Assembly: GCA_016191145.1 (NCBI GenBank)
Contig: JACPPD010000003.1
Location: 62,001 to 126,000, forward strand
Length of the DNA: 64,000 nucleotides
Direction of reading: 5' to 3'
DNA from: Ignavibacteria bacterium
GTDB taxonomy: Bacteria > Bacteroidota > Ignavibacteria > Kapaibacteriales > Kapaibacteriaceae
In this document: positions 17,439 through 25,475 of the stretch, piece after piece
How positions within the stretch are numbered: the first letter of the stretch is position 1
Layout: every line of letters starts with the position of its first letter
The notes under the pieces: generated by a model
The model's input: only the letters and a program-made list of their open reading frames with translations
Databases searched by the model: none
What the model was told of the DNA's origin: nothing
Program-made: the position numbers and the translations under genes

Positions 17439-18254
17439 ATGAAGAAAGTACTATACACAGTTGTTGTTGTTTTGATCTCTTCCACGGGCAGCATATTTGC
17501 CCAGCAGGAAATCGCCAATCCACTTGTGCCTGCAGAACGGGCGCCGAGGATTTACGTTGGCCCTGTGATGGGTTATAACAGATCGTTACATGCATCCGGA
17601 TTCCAATCCATTGCCGGTGATGTTTTATGTCCTGATTTCACACAGGGCAATGGGAATGGATACTACTTTGGCGGATCGATTGAATATCTCTTAGGCCACC
17701 CCAAGGATTCCAAATCGTCGATCATCGCACGTGTAGTGTACAGCTACCTACCTGCCGGATATGAAGTTCCAGGCGATCGGCTGCCGTCGCTCGATCCGAA
17801 CGGTCAGGTTGTGTATTCAACTGTTCGCCACGTAGCGGAAATCAAATATTCGATGGTTGAGTTTGAGGCGATATATAAACTCAACTTATTTAATTCTTAC
17901 TTTGGAGTCGTAGTCGGTCCTACGCTCGGTTTGGTAATGAGTTCGAAACGTGAGCAGCGTATGGAATTAATTGAACCGCTCAATGCTAAGTTCGACAGGA
18001 GTTCCAATCAATTTGGAAATAATGTTGAGTATATCAACAACGATAGGGCTATCATCACCGGAAGGGACAACATTCCCGACAAGTCGCCTATCAGAGTTGG
18101 AGTTAAGGCAGGCGTTCAGTATGAAATGCCAGTTGGCAGGCTGCTTTTGGTACCAACCATGTATTACAACTTTGGAGTCACGGAGGTAAGCGCTGCAGAC
18201 AACCTTCGTATTAATGCGCTGCAGGTTGGCGTCGACCTACGCTTTGCATTGTAA
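17439..18254 (+). CDS. Outer membrane beta-barrel protein (PorT-like)
   Basis: A 271-residue secreted protein with a typical signal peptide (KKVLYTVVVVLISSTGSIFA, cleavage before QQE). The mature part alternates polar and hydrophobic residues in strands such as PRIYVGPVMGYN, SSIIARVVYSYLPAG, YFGVVVGPTLGLVMS and PIRVGVKAGVQYEM, and ends with a barrel-like strand VGVDLRFAL. That pattern and length fit an 8- to 10-stranded outer-membrane barrel of the PorT-like group. It begins 8 nt after the giant surface protein and ends at a strong terminator (18279-18305), so the two form an operon; it may anchor or partner the giant protein, but that is inference. Confidence 0.78.
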   Translation: MKKVLYTVVVVLISSTGSIFAQQEIANPLVPAERAPRIYVGPVMGYNRSLHASGFQSIAGDVLCPDFTQGNGNGYYFGGSIEYLLGHPKDSKSSIIARVVYSYLPAGYEVPGDRLPSLDPNGQVVYSTVRHVAEIKYSMVEFEAIYKLNLFNSYFGVVVGPTLGLVMSSKREQRMELIEPLNAKFDRSSNQFGNNVEYINNDRAIITGRDNIPDKSPIRVGVKAGVQYEMPVGRLLLVPTMYYNFGVTEVSAADNLRINALQVGVDLRFAL

Positions 18255-18278
18255 AAAATGTTAACATGTTGAATGTTC

Positions 18279-18305
18279 ATGCCCGCATCATGCGGGCATT
18301 TTTTT
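18279..18305 (+). terminator. Intrinsic terminator after the surface-protein operon
   Basis: A perfect 9-bp stem ATGCCCGCA (18279-18287) / TGCGGGCAT (18291-18299) with a 3-nt loop is followed by a run of Ts through 18305. It lies 25 nt after the stop of the beta-barrel gene. The T-run ends directly at the ATG (18306) of the HIT-family gene, which is unusual (see findings). Confidence 0.9.
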
Positions 18306-18830
18306 ATGGACAATCTTTGGTCACCCTGGAGAAGCGAGTACATCGAGAGACATGCCGCAGAGCATGGCAGCCACCGATCCGATGAGCCAGAACATTGCTT
18401 TTTGTGCAAGGCTGTCAGCGCAGAGACTTTTTCGATCAACAATCTTGTTGTGGCTAAAACCGGACATACCGTTGTTATTCTCAACAAATTTCCATACAAC
18501 GCAGGCCACCTGCTGATTGCCCCCTTCAGTCATGTTGCTGAATTACACATGCTCAATTCAGGCGAATACACGGACTTAATGGACGTACTTCGGCAATCAT
18601 GCAGTATCCTTAATTCCGTGCTAAAACCCCATGGTTTCAACATCGGCGCTAACATCGGAGTTGACGCCGGCGCAGGCGTACCCGCGCACTTGCACATTCA
18701 CGTTGTGCCGAGATGGAGAGGCGATACGAATTTCATGCCTACTCTTGCAGAGATAAAGGTTGTATCGGAATCGCTCACCACTACATGGCAGCAGTTCAGT
18801 CAGGCGTTCTCCAGTCTTCGTCAACAATGA
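18306..18830 (+). CDS. HIT family hydrolase/phosphorylase (Ap4A phosphorylase-like)
   Basis: A 174-residue histidine-triad protein. The start MDNLWSPWRSEYI matches the usual N-terminus of the actinobacterial/FCB HIT group related to Ap4A phosphorylase; CFLC (about 32-35) is a zinc-binding-like pair seen in this group, NKFPYNAGHLLI is the substrate-loop motif, and HLHIHVVPRW carries the catalytic histidine triad (about 130-139). The enzyme acts on nucleoside polyphosphates or nucleotidyl conjugates; the exact substrate is not decided. The ATG at 18306 directly follows the T-tract of a terminator and has no ordinary ribosome-binding site; a frame-compatible ATG at 18273 lies before the hairpin. 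The stop overlaps the rsmA start (ATGA). Confidence 0.88.
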   Translation: MDNLWSPWRSEYIERHAAEHGSHRSDEPEHCFLCKAVSAETFSINNLVVAKTGHTVVILNKFPYNAGHLLIAPFSHVAELHMLNSGEYTDLMDVLRQSCSILNSVLKPHGFNIGANIGVDAGAGVPAHLHIHVVPRWRGDTNFMPTLAEIKVVSESLTTTWQQFSQAFSSLRQQ

Positions 18831-19675
18831 AGCTAGCTCCGAAGCGGCGTTACAGTCAGAATTTTCTCACCGATCAGAAGATAGCCCTCAAGATCGTTGC
18901 GTCGTTGAGCATAGACGAACACGACGTAGTTGTAGAGATTGGCCCCGGGAAAGGGGCTTTAACACGATGGCTCTGTGCGTCGGAGACATACAGAGTGTTG
19001 GCAGTGGATGTTGATGAACGATCGCTTGCCTTTGTTGCGCATCAGGACTGGTTTGATACCGATCGCATTAAATTGATAAACAACGATATATTATCATTGT
19101 CTATGACGGACATTGCGTTGCAGTTCCCGGGAAAGAGAATAAAAGTCATCGGTAACATCCCTTACAGCATCACCTCGTCAATTCTATTTTGGCTGTTTGA
19201 TCAGCGAAGGAGCATAACGTCTGCCGTCATCATGATGCAGCGTGAAGTGGCTAGGCGCTGTGCCGGAAAGCCTGGCTCGAAGGATTACGGTATCTTATCA
19301 GTAGCAGCTTGGTTTGCTGCACGTACCGAGCTGCTGTTTCACGTAAATGCCGGATCGTTTTTTCCGAAGCCCGAGGTAACGTCATCGGTGGTTCGATTCA
19401 CTATGCGTGCATCGGATCCGGGTTGGGCTTCTTTCGACGACTTTATGAACTTCACACGTGCTGCATTTGGCCAGCGGCGAAAGGTAATGTCGAACACATT
19501 GAATTCATGGCTGCATCAGCATGGTATTACCGATGAAATTTTATCAGGCGAGGTTAATGGAATCAGCTTGAAGATGGCACGTACGGAGCAGCTTACGCCA
19601 GAGCAGATACTGAGTCTGTACCAAACCCTGATTGGTGCATCAATGGGGAGGGGGCGTCAGCCCGACAAAGGATGA
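18827..19675 (+). CDS. rsmA: 16S rRNA dimethyladenosine transferase RsmA (KsgA)
   Basis: RsmA dimethylates two adjacent adenosines (A1518/A1519 in E. coli numbering) near the 3' end of 16S rRNA during 30S assembly. The 282-residue product begins MKLAPKRRYSQNFLTD, the invariant substrate-binding start; SAM-binding motif I is EIGPGKGALT, and the catalytic motif IV is NIPYSITS. Start ATG 18827 overlaps the HIT stop by 4 nt. Upstream in-frame codons from 18713 are antisense-free but belong to the HIT gene in another frame and carry no family similarity. The C-terminus overlaps the PAP2 gene by 4 nt. Confidence 0.95.
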   Translation: MKLAPKRRYSQNFLTDQKIALKIVASLSIDEHDVVVEIGPGKGALTRWLCASETYRVLAVDVDERSLAFVAHQDWFDTDRIKLINNDILSLSMTDIALQFPGKRIKVIGNIPYSITSSILFWLFDQRRSITSAVIMMQREVARRCAGKPGSKDYGILSVAAWFAARTELLFHVNAGSFFPKPEVTSSVVRFTMRASDPGWASFDDFMNFTRAAFGQRRKVMSNTLNSWLHQHGITDEILSGEVNGISLKMARTEQLTPEQILSLYQTLIGASMGRGRQPDKG

Positions 19676-20637
19676 AGCCGCACATTAACCGAGTAGTCAA
19701 CGATACGATATCGAAAGTGATATCGGGAATCATCAGCTTCGATGTTTACACATTGATCATCATGCTGATTTGCAGTGTGCTTGCAGTGGTGTACTATCAG
19801 TGGGTGCCAAATTCATCGAGCATTTTGGTTTTGAACCTCTTGATTGCCGTTACAGTTGGAGCACTCATCGTGGTTCGTGCTACGTCGGACTTTAAGTTAT
19901 TTGGAATGCTCCGCCGATTCTATATGGTGCCTGTAATCTATCTGATGTACGACCAGATTCAAATGTTTGTGCGAGTTGTGAATCCTGTTGATTACGACGA
20001 CCTGCTGATCGGCATCGACAGAGCAATTTTTGGCGTCGACCCCACCGTCTGGTTAGCGCACTTCAGCTCACCATTTCTCACAGAGTATTTGCAGGCATGT
20101 TATTTCCTGTTCTACCTACTACCCATCATGCAGGCAGTCGAGCTATGGAGAAAGGGCGACGTTGCCAGACTCGACGTGTTCACGAGAGGCATGGCTTTCT
20201 GCTACTTCATTTCGTATGTCGCCTATTTTGTGATGCCAGCGGTTGGACCTCGATTCACGCTTCATGACTATGCAATGCTCGACACCGATCTGCCTGGAGT
20301 TCTACTTACGCCATGGCTTCGGGACATGATAGATGTGGGAGGGGGCATTGCCAGAGGGGTAGCACATCCGGTGTCAGTCGTCAACCGCGATTGCATGCCC
20401 AGTGGGCACACAATGCTTACGCTGGTCAACATCATTTTTGGATTTCGGTTTCGATCACGATTTCGGTGGGTATTCCTTATAATTGGCGGAAGTCTAATAT
20501 TCTCAACTGTTTACTTGCGCTACCATTACGTCATAGATATCATTGTGGGTGCCCTATTAGCCATCATTGTTCTCCCACTGGAACCAGTAGCAAATGCCTT
20601 TATAAAACGAAGGATCAGAGTGCTTCAAAAACCGTAA
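19672..20637 (+). CDS. PAP2-superfamily membrane phosphatase
   Basis: A 321-residue polytopic membrane protein with about six or seven hydrophobic helices. The PAP2 catalytic motifs are in the last third: RDCMPSGHTMLT (the PSGH motif, about 240-251) and YLRYHYVIDIIVG (the SRxxxxxHxxxD-type motif, about 282-294). PAP2 membrane proteins dephosphorylate lipids such as undecaprenyl pyrophosphate, phosphatidate or inositol-phosphoceramides; the long N-terminal membrane region resembles the inositolphosphotransferase (Aur1/Ipt) subgroup. It is translationally coupled to rsmA by ATGA. Substrate is unknown. Confidence 0.82.
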   Translation: MKPHINRVVNDTISKVISGIISFDVYTLIIMLICSVLAVVYYQWVPNSSSILVLNLLIAVTVGALIVVRATSDFKLFGMLRRFYMVPVIYLMYDQIQMFVRVVNPVDYDDLLIGIDRAIFGVDPTVWLAHFSSPFLTEYLQACYFLFYLLPIMQAVELWRKGDVARLDVFTRGMAFCYFISYVAYFVMPAVGPRFTLHDYAMLDTDLPGVLLTPWLRDMIDVGGGIARGVAHPVSVVNRDCMPSGHTMLTLVNIIFGFRFRSRFRWVFLIIGGSLIFSTVYLRYHYVIDIIVGALLAIIVLPLEPVANAFIKRRIRVLQKP

Positions 20638-20886
20638 AAGTATTAATTGACAAGTCAGTAACCATTCACACTACTTCGTGTTATTGATAATGCGAAAATC
20701 GGTGACTGCAAATAATGCATAACACTGTATAATTTTTCGGACACTTGTTGTTTGTGTGTAACCATTTTTCGCTTATTTTACGAGGATGTGAAGTTGTACG
20801 TCGCTCGCACGATTTTTATGAAACAAGATTGAACAGAAATGAAATCAAGATTAGTGGTTGAACATTCTAACATCAGGAGTATCTCC

Positions 20887-23800
20887 ATGCGTGTTGTTCC
20901 TCAGTTACTCAGATCGCTGGCAGTTGCAATCATTGCATTTGCAGCGGGTTTGGGAATTGCAGATGCCCAAGTCACCGAGACCCGTGGCACGATGAGTCTT
21001 ACAGAAGGCCGTCGGTACATGGTTGCGTTTCCGCAGGTCTGGGCCAGTTTAAACGAAAAGCCAAACAATCCTGCGATGATGTTATACATATCATCGAAGT
21101 TCAAGGCAAAGATTAAGGTTGAGACGCCGGCTGGCATCGCGCGATTTAGGATCAACCGTAATTACGATGTTTTGCCGAACCAGATCCTTCAGGTCCCGAT
21201 TGCCGAGTCTTACATGAGCACGGAATCGGAAGCTCGTGAGGGATTTGGAATTTCTGTTACCAGCGACAAACCAATATCGGTGTTTACCTACCAGTCCTGG
21301 CTGGGGAATGGTGAGCTTGCTCGCCATTTACCTACCGAAGCATGGGGTAAGAACTATTACACCATGAATTTCTATCAGGACCGATACGGTATTAGTACAT
21401 TTAAGTATCGTCCAAGTCAGATTCTGATTATCGCCGAAAAAGACAATACGATAGTTACGTACACGCCAACGTTTGACACCGAAGGCGGGCGTGAGACACC
21501 ATCGGTACCAAAGGGCAGCTCGCAGACGATTACGATGGAGCGTGGCGAGACCTTTCTGATTAAGGCCAAGATTAACGAGGCCTTGAATAAGGAATTCACC
21601 ACCGATCTTTCTGGTACGTTGATTCGCGCGTCCAAGAACATTGGTGTTGTCTCCGGTCACACGAAGGTTGCAATTATGCGATATCCGGATGCACTTCCTC
21701 CCACCGGAGGTTATGCAGCCGAAGCACATTTTATTCGGAACAACGTTCATGATGCCATGTTGCCGATGGAGATGGCAGGCAAATCGTTTGTAACTGTTCC
21801 AGCTATGTATACTGCCACTCGGGTTACCGGGCGGACATCCTATGATATCGGTATCGACGACGACAAAGGCGACGTAATCCGTGTGATTGCTCTTGAAAAC
21901 AACACAGTCGTCAGAGCCATGCGGTCAAACGGTGATGGTTTGCTCAATAAGTGGACAATCAACCGTGGTGAAACGCGCTTGGAAACGTCGGTTGATGTTG
22001 CAGTGTATTGGGAATCCGACAAGCCAATTCTCATGGGGCAGTACGGCAAATCGTTCGGTAAGGTAATTCCTTATGGAGGCATTGCTGAAAAGCCTGCATT
22101 AGACAAGAATGGGGAAGCAGTACAGGGTTACCCAACGATTGAAGGCGGCATGCCCATGCTTGAATACGTTCCATCAACGGATCGATGGGTGAACTACGGA
22201 ACGTTTAAGTCTCCTGAAGGCATGGACAACTTCTTTAACATAACTTTTAAAGAATCAGAAATTGGGAAGATTAAGGTTGACGGGAAGTCCTTGATGTCGG
22301 GTTTTGGCGGTTCAATGCGCCAGTTGGCAGGTACGCCTTATTCCTATATCCGTACGGCAATTGGCCAGGGCGACCACGTTGTTGAATCGACAGATGAAAA
22401 CGTTAAGTGGATGGCCTGGACCTATGGATCGTTAGATGGTTTGAAGCAAGGGCGTGCGTATGGAACACCTATTTCTATCGACCTTGCAATTCCGTGTCCA
22501 GATTCACTCGTGGTAACGGAAAATATCGTATGTGGCGACGTTACCGGAGTTGGGAAAATCGTTCCGGAGAACATTCCCTGCGGTTCAATCTTTGCAGTGT
22601 ATGCCGATGAGCTAACGAACTATGAACTTGTTGTTGATGAAAACTTCTCAAGCGGCGATCAGAAGGTAAACTTCTGGGTAAATGTTCTTGATAAATCCCA
22701 GGATGCTAAGGCAACAGTCCGTGTTGTTACGCGTTCTGGAAAGTTCGTCGAAAAAGTCTATACATACGAAGCCGATAAGATTGCCTTTGATCCGGCAAGT
22801 ATCAACTTTGGTATAGCTCCGTTTAACACACCTGTTACGAGAGAATTTACTATTACCAACCGGCTCACTACCCGAGCCGTTACAGTAAAGGAACTGAGAG
22901 CTAAATACTTCCCGAATGTATTCAATTTCACTCCTGCATCGTTTACAATTCCACCTAGTGGTAGTCAGAAGGTCACCGTTACGGCGAGAATTCAGGATGC
23001 GCGTGAAAAAATCGACACGGTGATTGCAGTACTCAGTTGCTTCGAACAAAACACTGTTGAGTTAATCATCCGCGGCCAGGAGCCAGTGATTTATGTTGGT
23101 GACCAAACATGGGTGAATGTGCCGATTACAGCGGGTGGACAGGAGAAGGATGTTGTTATTCAAAATGGATCCGATGTGGATCTGGTTATCACCGGGTATG
23201 ATAAATCCTTGCTTCCTTTAACTAACGATGGTGTGGCTAAATTCTACAATCCGGTAAATCTGGATAAGATGCCTATCACTCTGAAGGGCGGAGAAAAATA
23301 CACCTTTAAGGTAACCTACAACCCACAGGGTGATGCTGTTAATCAGCACAGGATTGATGTTCCGTTCTATTCAAATGCTGTTCGTGTAGACAGTATAGCT
23401 ACTCTAATTGGGAACGGTGTTTCCATAAACCTTGCTGCAGTTGTTGAACCGTGGAATGTGCGGGTTCTCGACAATGTTCAGAGCAACCAGGGAATTACCG
23501 AATACCCACAAAGCGTCAGATTTTACAACTATGGTTCGCAGCCTGTTGAGTTCAATCAGCCTACAATTCGTGGAGCAGATGCTGCAGCATTTCGTATTGT
23601 AAACATCGGAGATGTTGGAACATTTCCGATCCAATTGGCTGGCGGCGGACCGAATGAATCGCGATACATCACTGTTGCATTCGTACCGACTGAATTGCCA
23701 AATCGTGCAGCGGAGCGTAATAACTACCAAGCTGAACTCGTGTTCACAACGAATTCAACAGAAACTCCGGAAGTTGCGATTAAATTGTCGGCTGTTGCAT

Positions 23801-25386
23801 GGCAGCCTCAGGTTAAGGGTGCCGACTATGACTTTGGCAGTTTCCAAACAGGTGCAGCTCCAGTGCTGACGACAATTCCTATTACTAACGAGAATTACAA
23901 TAATGTGTCCAACCCCACAACTGGTGATACAAGGGGTACACGAAATGTAGTTCTAACGGATATTCGTTGGAGCAATCCAGCAGACCCCGATAACGCGAGA
24001 TTCACTTTTGGTACTTTGCCAACTGTTGCTAATCCGTGGAGAATTGGTACTGAAGCCGGTGCTCAGGAACAGCTTCGTGTAACCTTTACGCCAGATAGGG
24101 CGGGCACGTTTGAAGCGAAGTACGATATCATTACCCAACCTGCCGACATGACTGACGGTGCGGCACCGTATGTAGCTACATATACGCTGAAGGCTGTTGT
24201 TGCCGGTGGTGACTTCAGTGTTACCAACGCCAATGTCGAGCAGTATGTGTTCCTGCCTAAGGATATGTTCATTACTGTTAGACATGATGATGCAGCAACA
24301 AAACGATTTACCATTGGATTACCAAGTGGCACCGATGGCCCACGGTTTACCGTTGTTGATCCATCGACAGGATATATCGATGTTCCGCCAGGACAAGCAG
24401 GTATCGTTCGCATCGAGTTCTATCCGGACTATGTTACAAAGATGAAGCCTGGACAGACTCAACAGTGGCTGAATGACAAGGGTGGACCGGTTGGTGTATC
24501 ATACAGAGGCACATCCTTCCAGTCTGAGGTACTGTTTACAGATGAAGCCACTGGCAAGACTCAGACAGCACAACTGACTGGTGATGGTATTTATCTCGAA
24601 ACCACTAACTTCATCAGAAGTGATTACACCGTTAAGGTTGGTGAGTCCGTTATTGTCGATGTTCAACTGTCGCCAGATCCGGAATCAGTTAATCAGCCTC
24701 GGCTTGATGAAATGAGAGTTCGCATTGCTTACGATGGCAAGCTGATTCGCCCATACACCGACCTAGCCGGCACGAGTCCGATTATTCTCGACGGCACACT
24801 GATGCAAGGGTGGAATATCAAGAGTTTCACACAAGCAGGCGTTAATGGATTTGAGGTTGACTTCGAGGCAGGTCCTAACGGCCAGCCACTCGTGGACGAT
24901 CCGAACAAGCCTCTGTTCCGCGTGAAGTTCGATGCATTCCTAAACACGAGCTCGAATCCTTCTGCGAGATTTGAAAGTCCTCTAACACCAACACTGTATT
25001 GGGTGGATGTGAATGAGAACGGCGACGAGAAGCGATATACGGTCTTCCGTGATATTCCTGGAAAGCTTGCCGTTACTCTTGATTGTGCCGGTCAGTTGAG
25101 ACTTGTCAGCCTCTCTACCGCTCGGTTCTCAGTTAAACCTGTTTCTCCGAACCCGGTTAGCGGGACTGCAGTCATCAACTACTCAATAGGTCTTGATGGG
25201 CAGACCTCGATTGTTCTTATGAACAGCGGCGGAGTGCGTGTTGCTGATCTCGTTAATGAGCAGCAGGTACGCGGCGAGTACGAGCTTACATTCGATGTGT
25301 CGAATATTCCATCAGGAGTATACTACTATCAGGTGATTTCTGGTCCGTATACAAGCGAACCGCAAATGGTCGTAGTGGTCAAGTAA
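20887..25386 (+). CDS. Giant secreted surface protein with IgGFc-like N-terminus, anchor-D repeats, cohesin-like region and T9SS sorting domain
   Basis: About 1,499 residues from ATG 20887, which has AGGAG at 20875-20879, 7 nt away; 16 further in-frame codons upstream from 20839 lack a good site. After a signal peptide (ending GIADAQ) the N-terminal ~460 residues parallel those of the 13465 protein (YMVAFPQVW, VTSDKPISVFTYQSW, LPTEAWGKNYYTMN, ESDKPILMGQYGKS). Then come anchor-D-like repeats (INFGIAPFNTPVTREF; YDFGSFQTGAAPV), a region near 1250-1390 resembling a cohesin/dockerin-associated fold (VIVDVQLSPDPE, MRVRIAYDGKLI), and a T9SS type A sorting domain (VSPNPVSGTAVINYSI ... IPSGVYYYQV). 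It stands alone between a 249-nt upstream gap and a strong terminator. Confidence 0.82.
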   Translation: MRVVPQLLRSLAVAIIAFAAGLGIADAQVTETRGTMSLTEGRRYMVAFPQVWASLNEKPNNPAMMLYISSKFKAKIKVETPAGIARFRINRNYDVLPNQILQVPIAESYMSTESEAREGFGISVTSDKPISVFTYQSWLGNGELARHLPTEAWGKNYYTMNFYQDRYGISTFKYRPSQILIIAEKDNTIVTYTPTFDTEGGRETPSVPKGSSQTITMERGETFLIKAKINEALNKEFTTDLSGTLIRASKNIGVVSGHTKVAIMRYPDALPPTGGYAAEAHFIRNNVHDAMLPMEMAGKSFVTVPAMYTATRVTGRTSYDIGIDDDKGDVIRVIALENNTVVRAMRSNGDGLLNKWTINRGETRLETSVDVAVYWESDKPILMGQYGKSFGKVIPYGGIAEKPALDKNGEAVQGYPTIEGGMPMLEYVPSTDRWVNYGTFKSPEGMDNFFNITFKESEIGKIKVDGKSLMSGFGGSMRQLAGTPYSYIRTAIGQGDHVVESTDENVKWMAWTYGSLDGLKQGRAYGTPISIDLAIPCPDSLVVTENIVCGDVTGVGKIVPENIPCGSIFAVYADELTNYELVVDENFSSGDQKVNFWVNVLDKSQDAKATVRVVTRSGKFVEKVYTYEADKIAFDPASINFGIAPFNTPVTREFTITNRLTTRAVTVKELRAKYFPNVFNFTPASFTIPPSGSQKVTVTARIQDAREKIDTVIAVLSCFEQNTVELIIRGQEPVIYVGDQTWVNVPITAGGQEKDVVIQNGSDVDLVITGYDKSLLPLTNDGVAKFYNPVNLDKMPITLKGGEKYTFKVTYNPQGDAVNQHRIDVPFYSNAVRVDSIATLIGNGVSINLAAVVEPWNVRVLDNVQSNQGITEYPQSVRFYNYGSQPVEFNQPTIRGADAAAFRIVNIGDVGTFPIQLAGGGPNESRYITVAFVPTELPNRAAERNNYQAELVFTTNSTETPEVAIKLSAVAWQPQVKGADYDFGSFQTGAAPVLTTIPITNENYNNVSNPTTGDTRGTRNVVLTDIRWSNPADPDNARFTFGTLPTVANPWRIGTEAGAQEQLRVTFTPDRAGTFEAKYDIITQPADMTDGAAPYVATYTLKAVVAGGDFSVTNANVEQYVFLPKDMFITVRHDDAATKRFTIGLPSGTDGPRFTVVDPSTGYIDVPPGQAGIVRIEFYPDYVTKMKPGQTQQWLNDKGGPVGVSYRGTSFQSEVLFTDEATGKTQTAQLTGDGIYLETTNFIRSDYTVKVGESVIVDVQLSPDPESVNQPRLDEMRVRIAYDGKLIRPYTDLAGTSPIILDGTLMQGWNIKSFTQAGVNGFEVDFEAGPNGQPLVDDPNKPLFRVKFDAFLNTSSNPSARFESPLTPTLYWVDVNENGDEKRYTVFRDIPGKLAVTLDCAGQLRLVSLSTARFSVKPVSPNPVSGTAVINYSIGLDGQTSIVLMNSGGVRVADLVNEQQVRGEYELTFDVSNIPSGVYYYQVISGPYTSEPQMVVVVK

Positions 25387-25420
25387 GTCTACCGCTTCAC
25401 CGAATAGACACATGATATTC

Positions 25421-25457
25421 AACCCCCTTCCGGAGATTCCGGAAGGGGGTTTGGTTT
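25421..25457 (+). terminator. Intrinsic terminator after the second giant surface protein
   Basis: A perfect 14-bp stem runs from 25421 (AACCCCCTTCCGGA) to 25451 (TCCGGAAGGGGGTT) around a 3-nt GAT loop, followed by TGGTTT. It starts 35 nt past the stop and ends about 20 nt before the next gene. The G5 arm resembles the over-represented AGGGGGC word found throughout this window, with T in place of the final C. Confidence 0.85.
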
Positions 25458-25475
25458 ATCTGAAAGGCAGTCGAT

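Noticed and set aside
20638-20886. TTGACA at 20647-20652 and TATAAT near 20730 before the second giant protein
   Set aside because: Neither has a matching partner at 16-19 nt, and the FCB promoter consensus (TTTG, TAnnTTTG) is not met convincingly, so no promoter is called.
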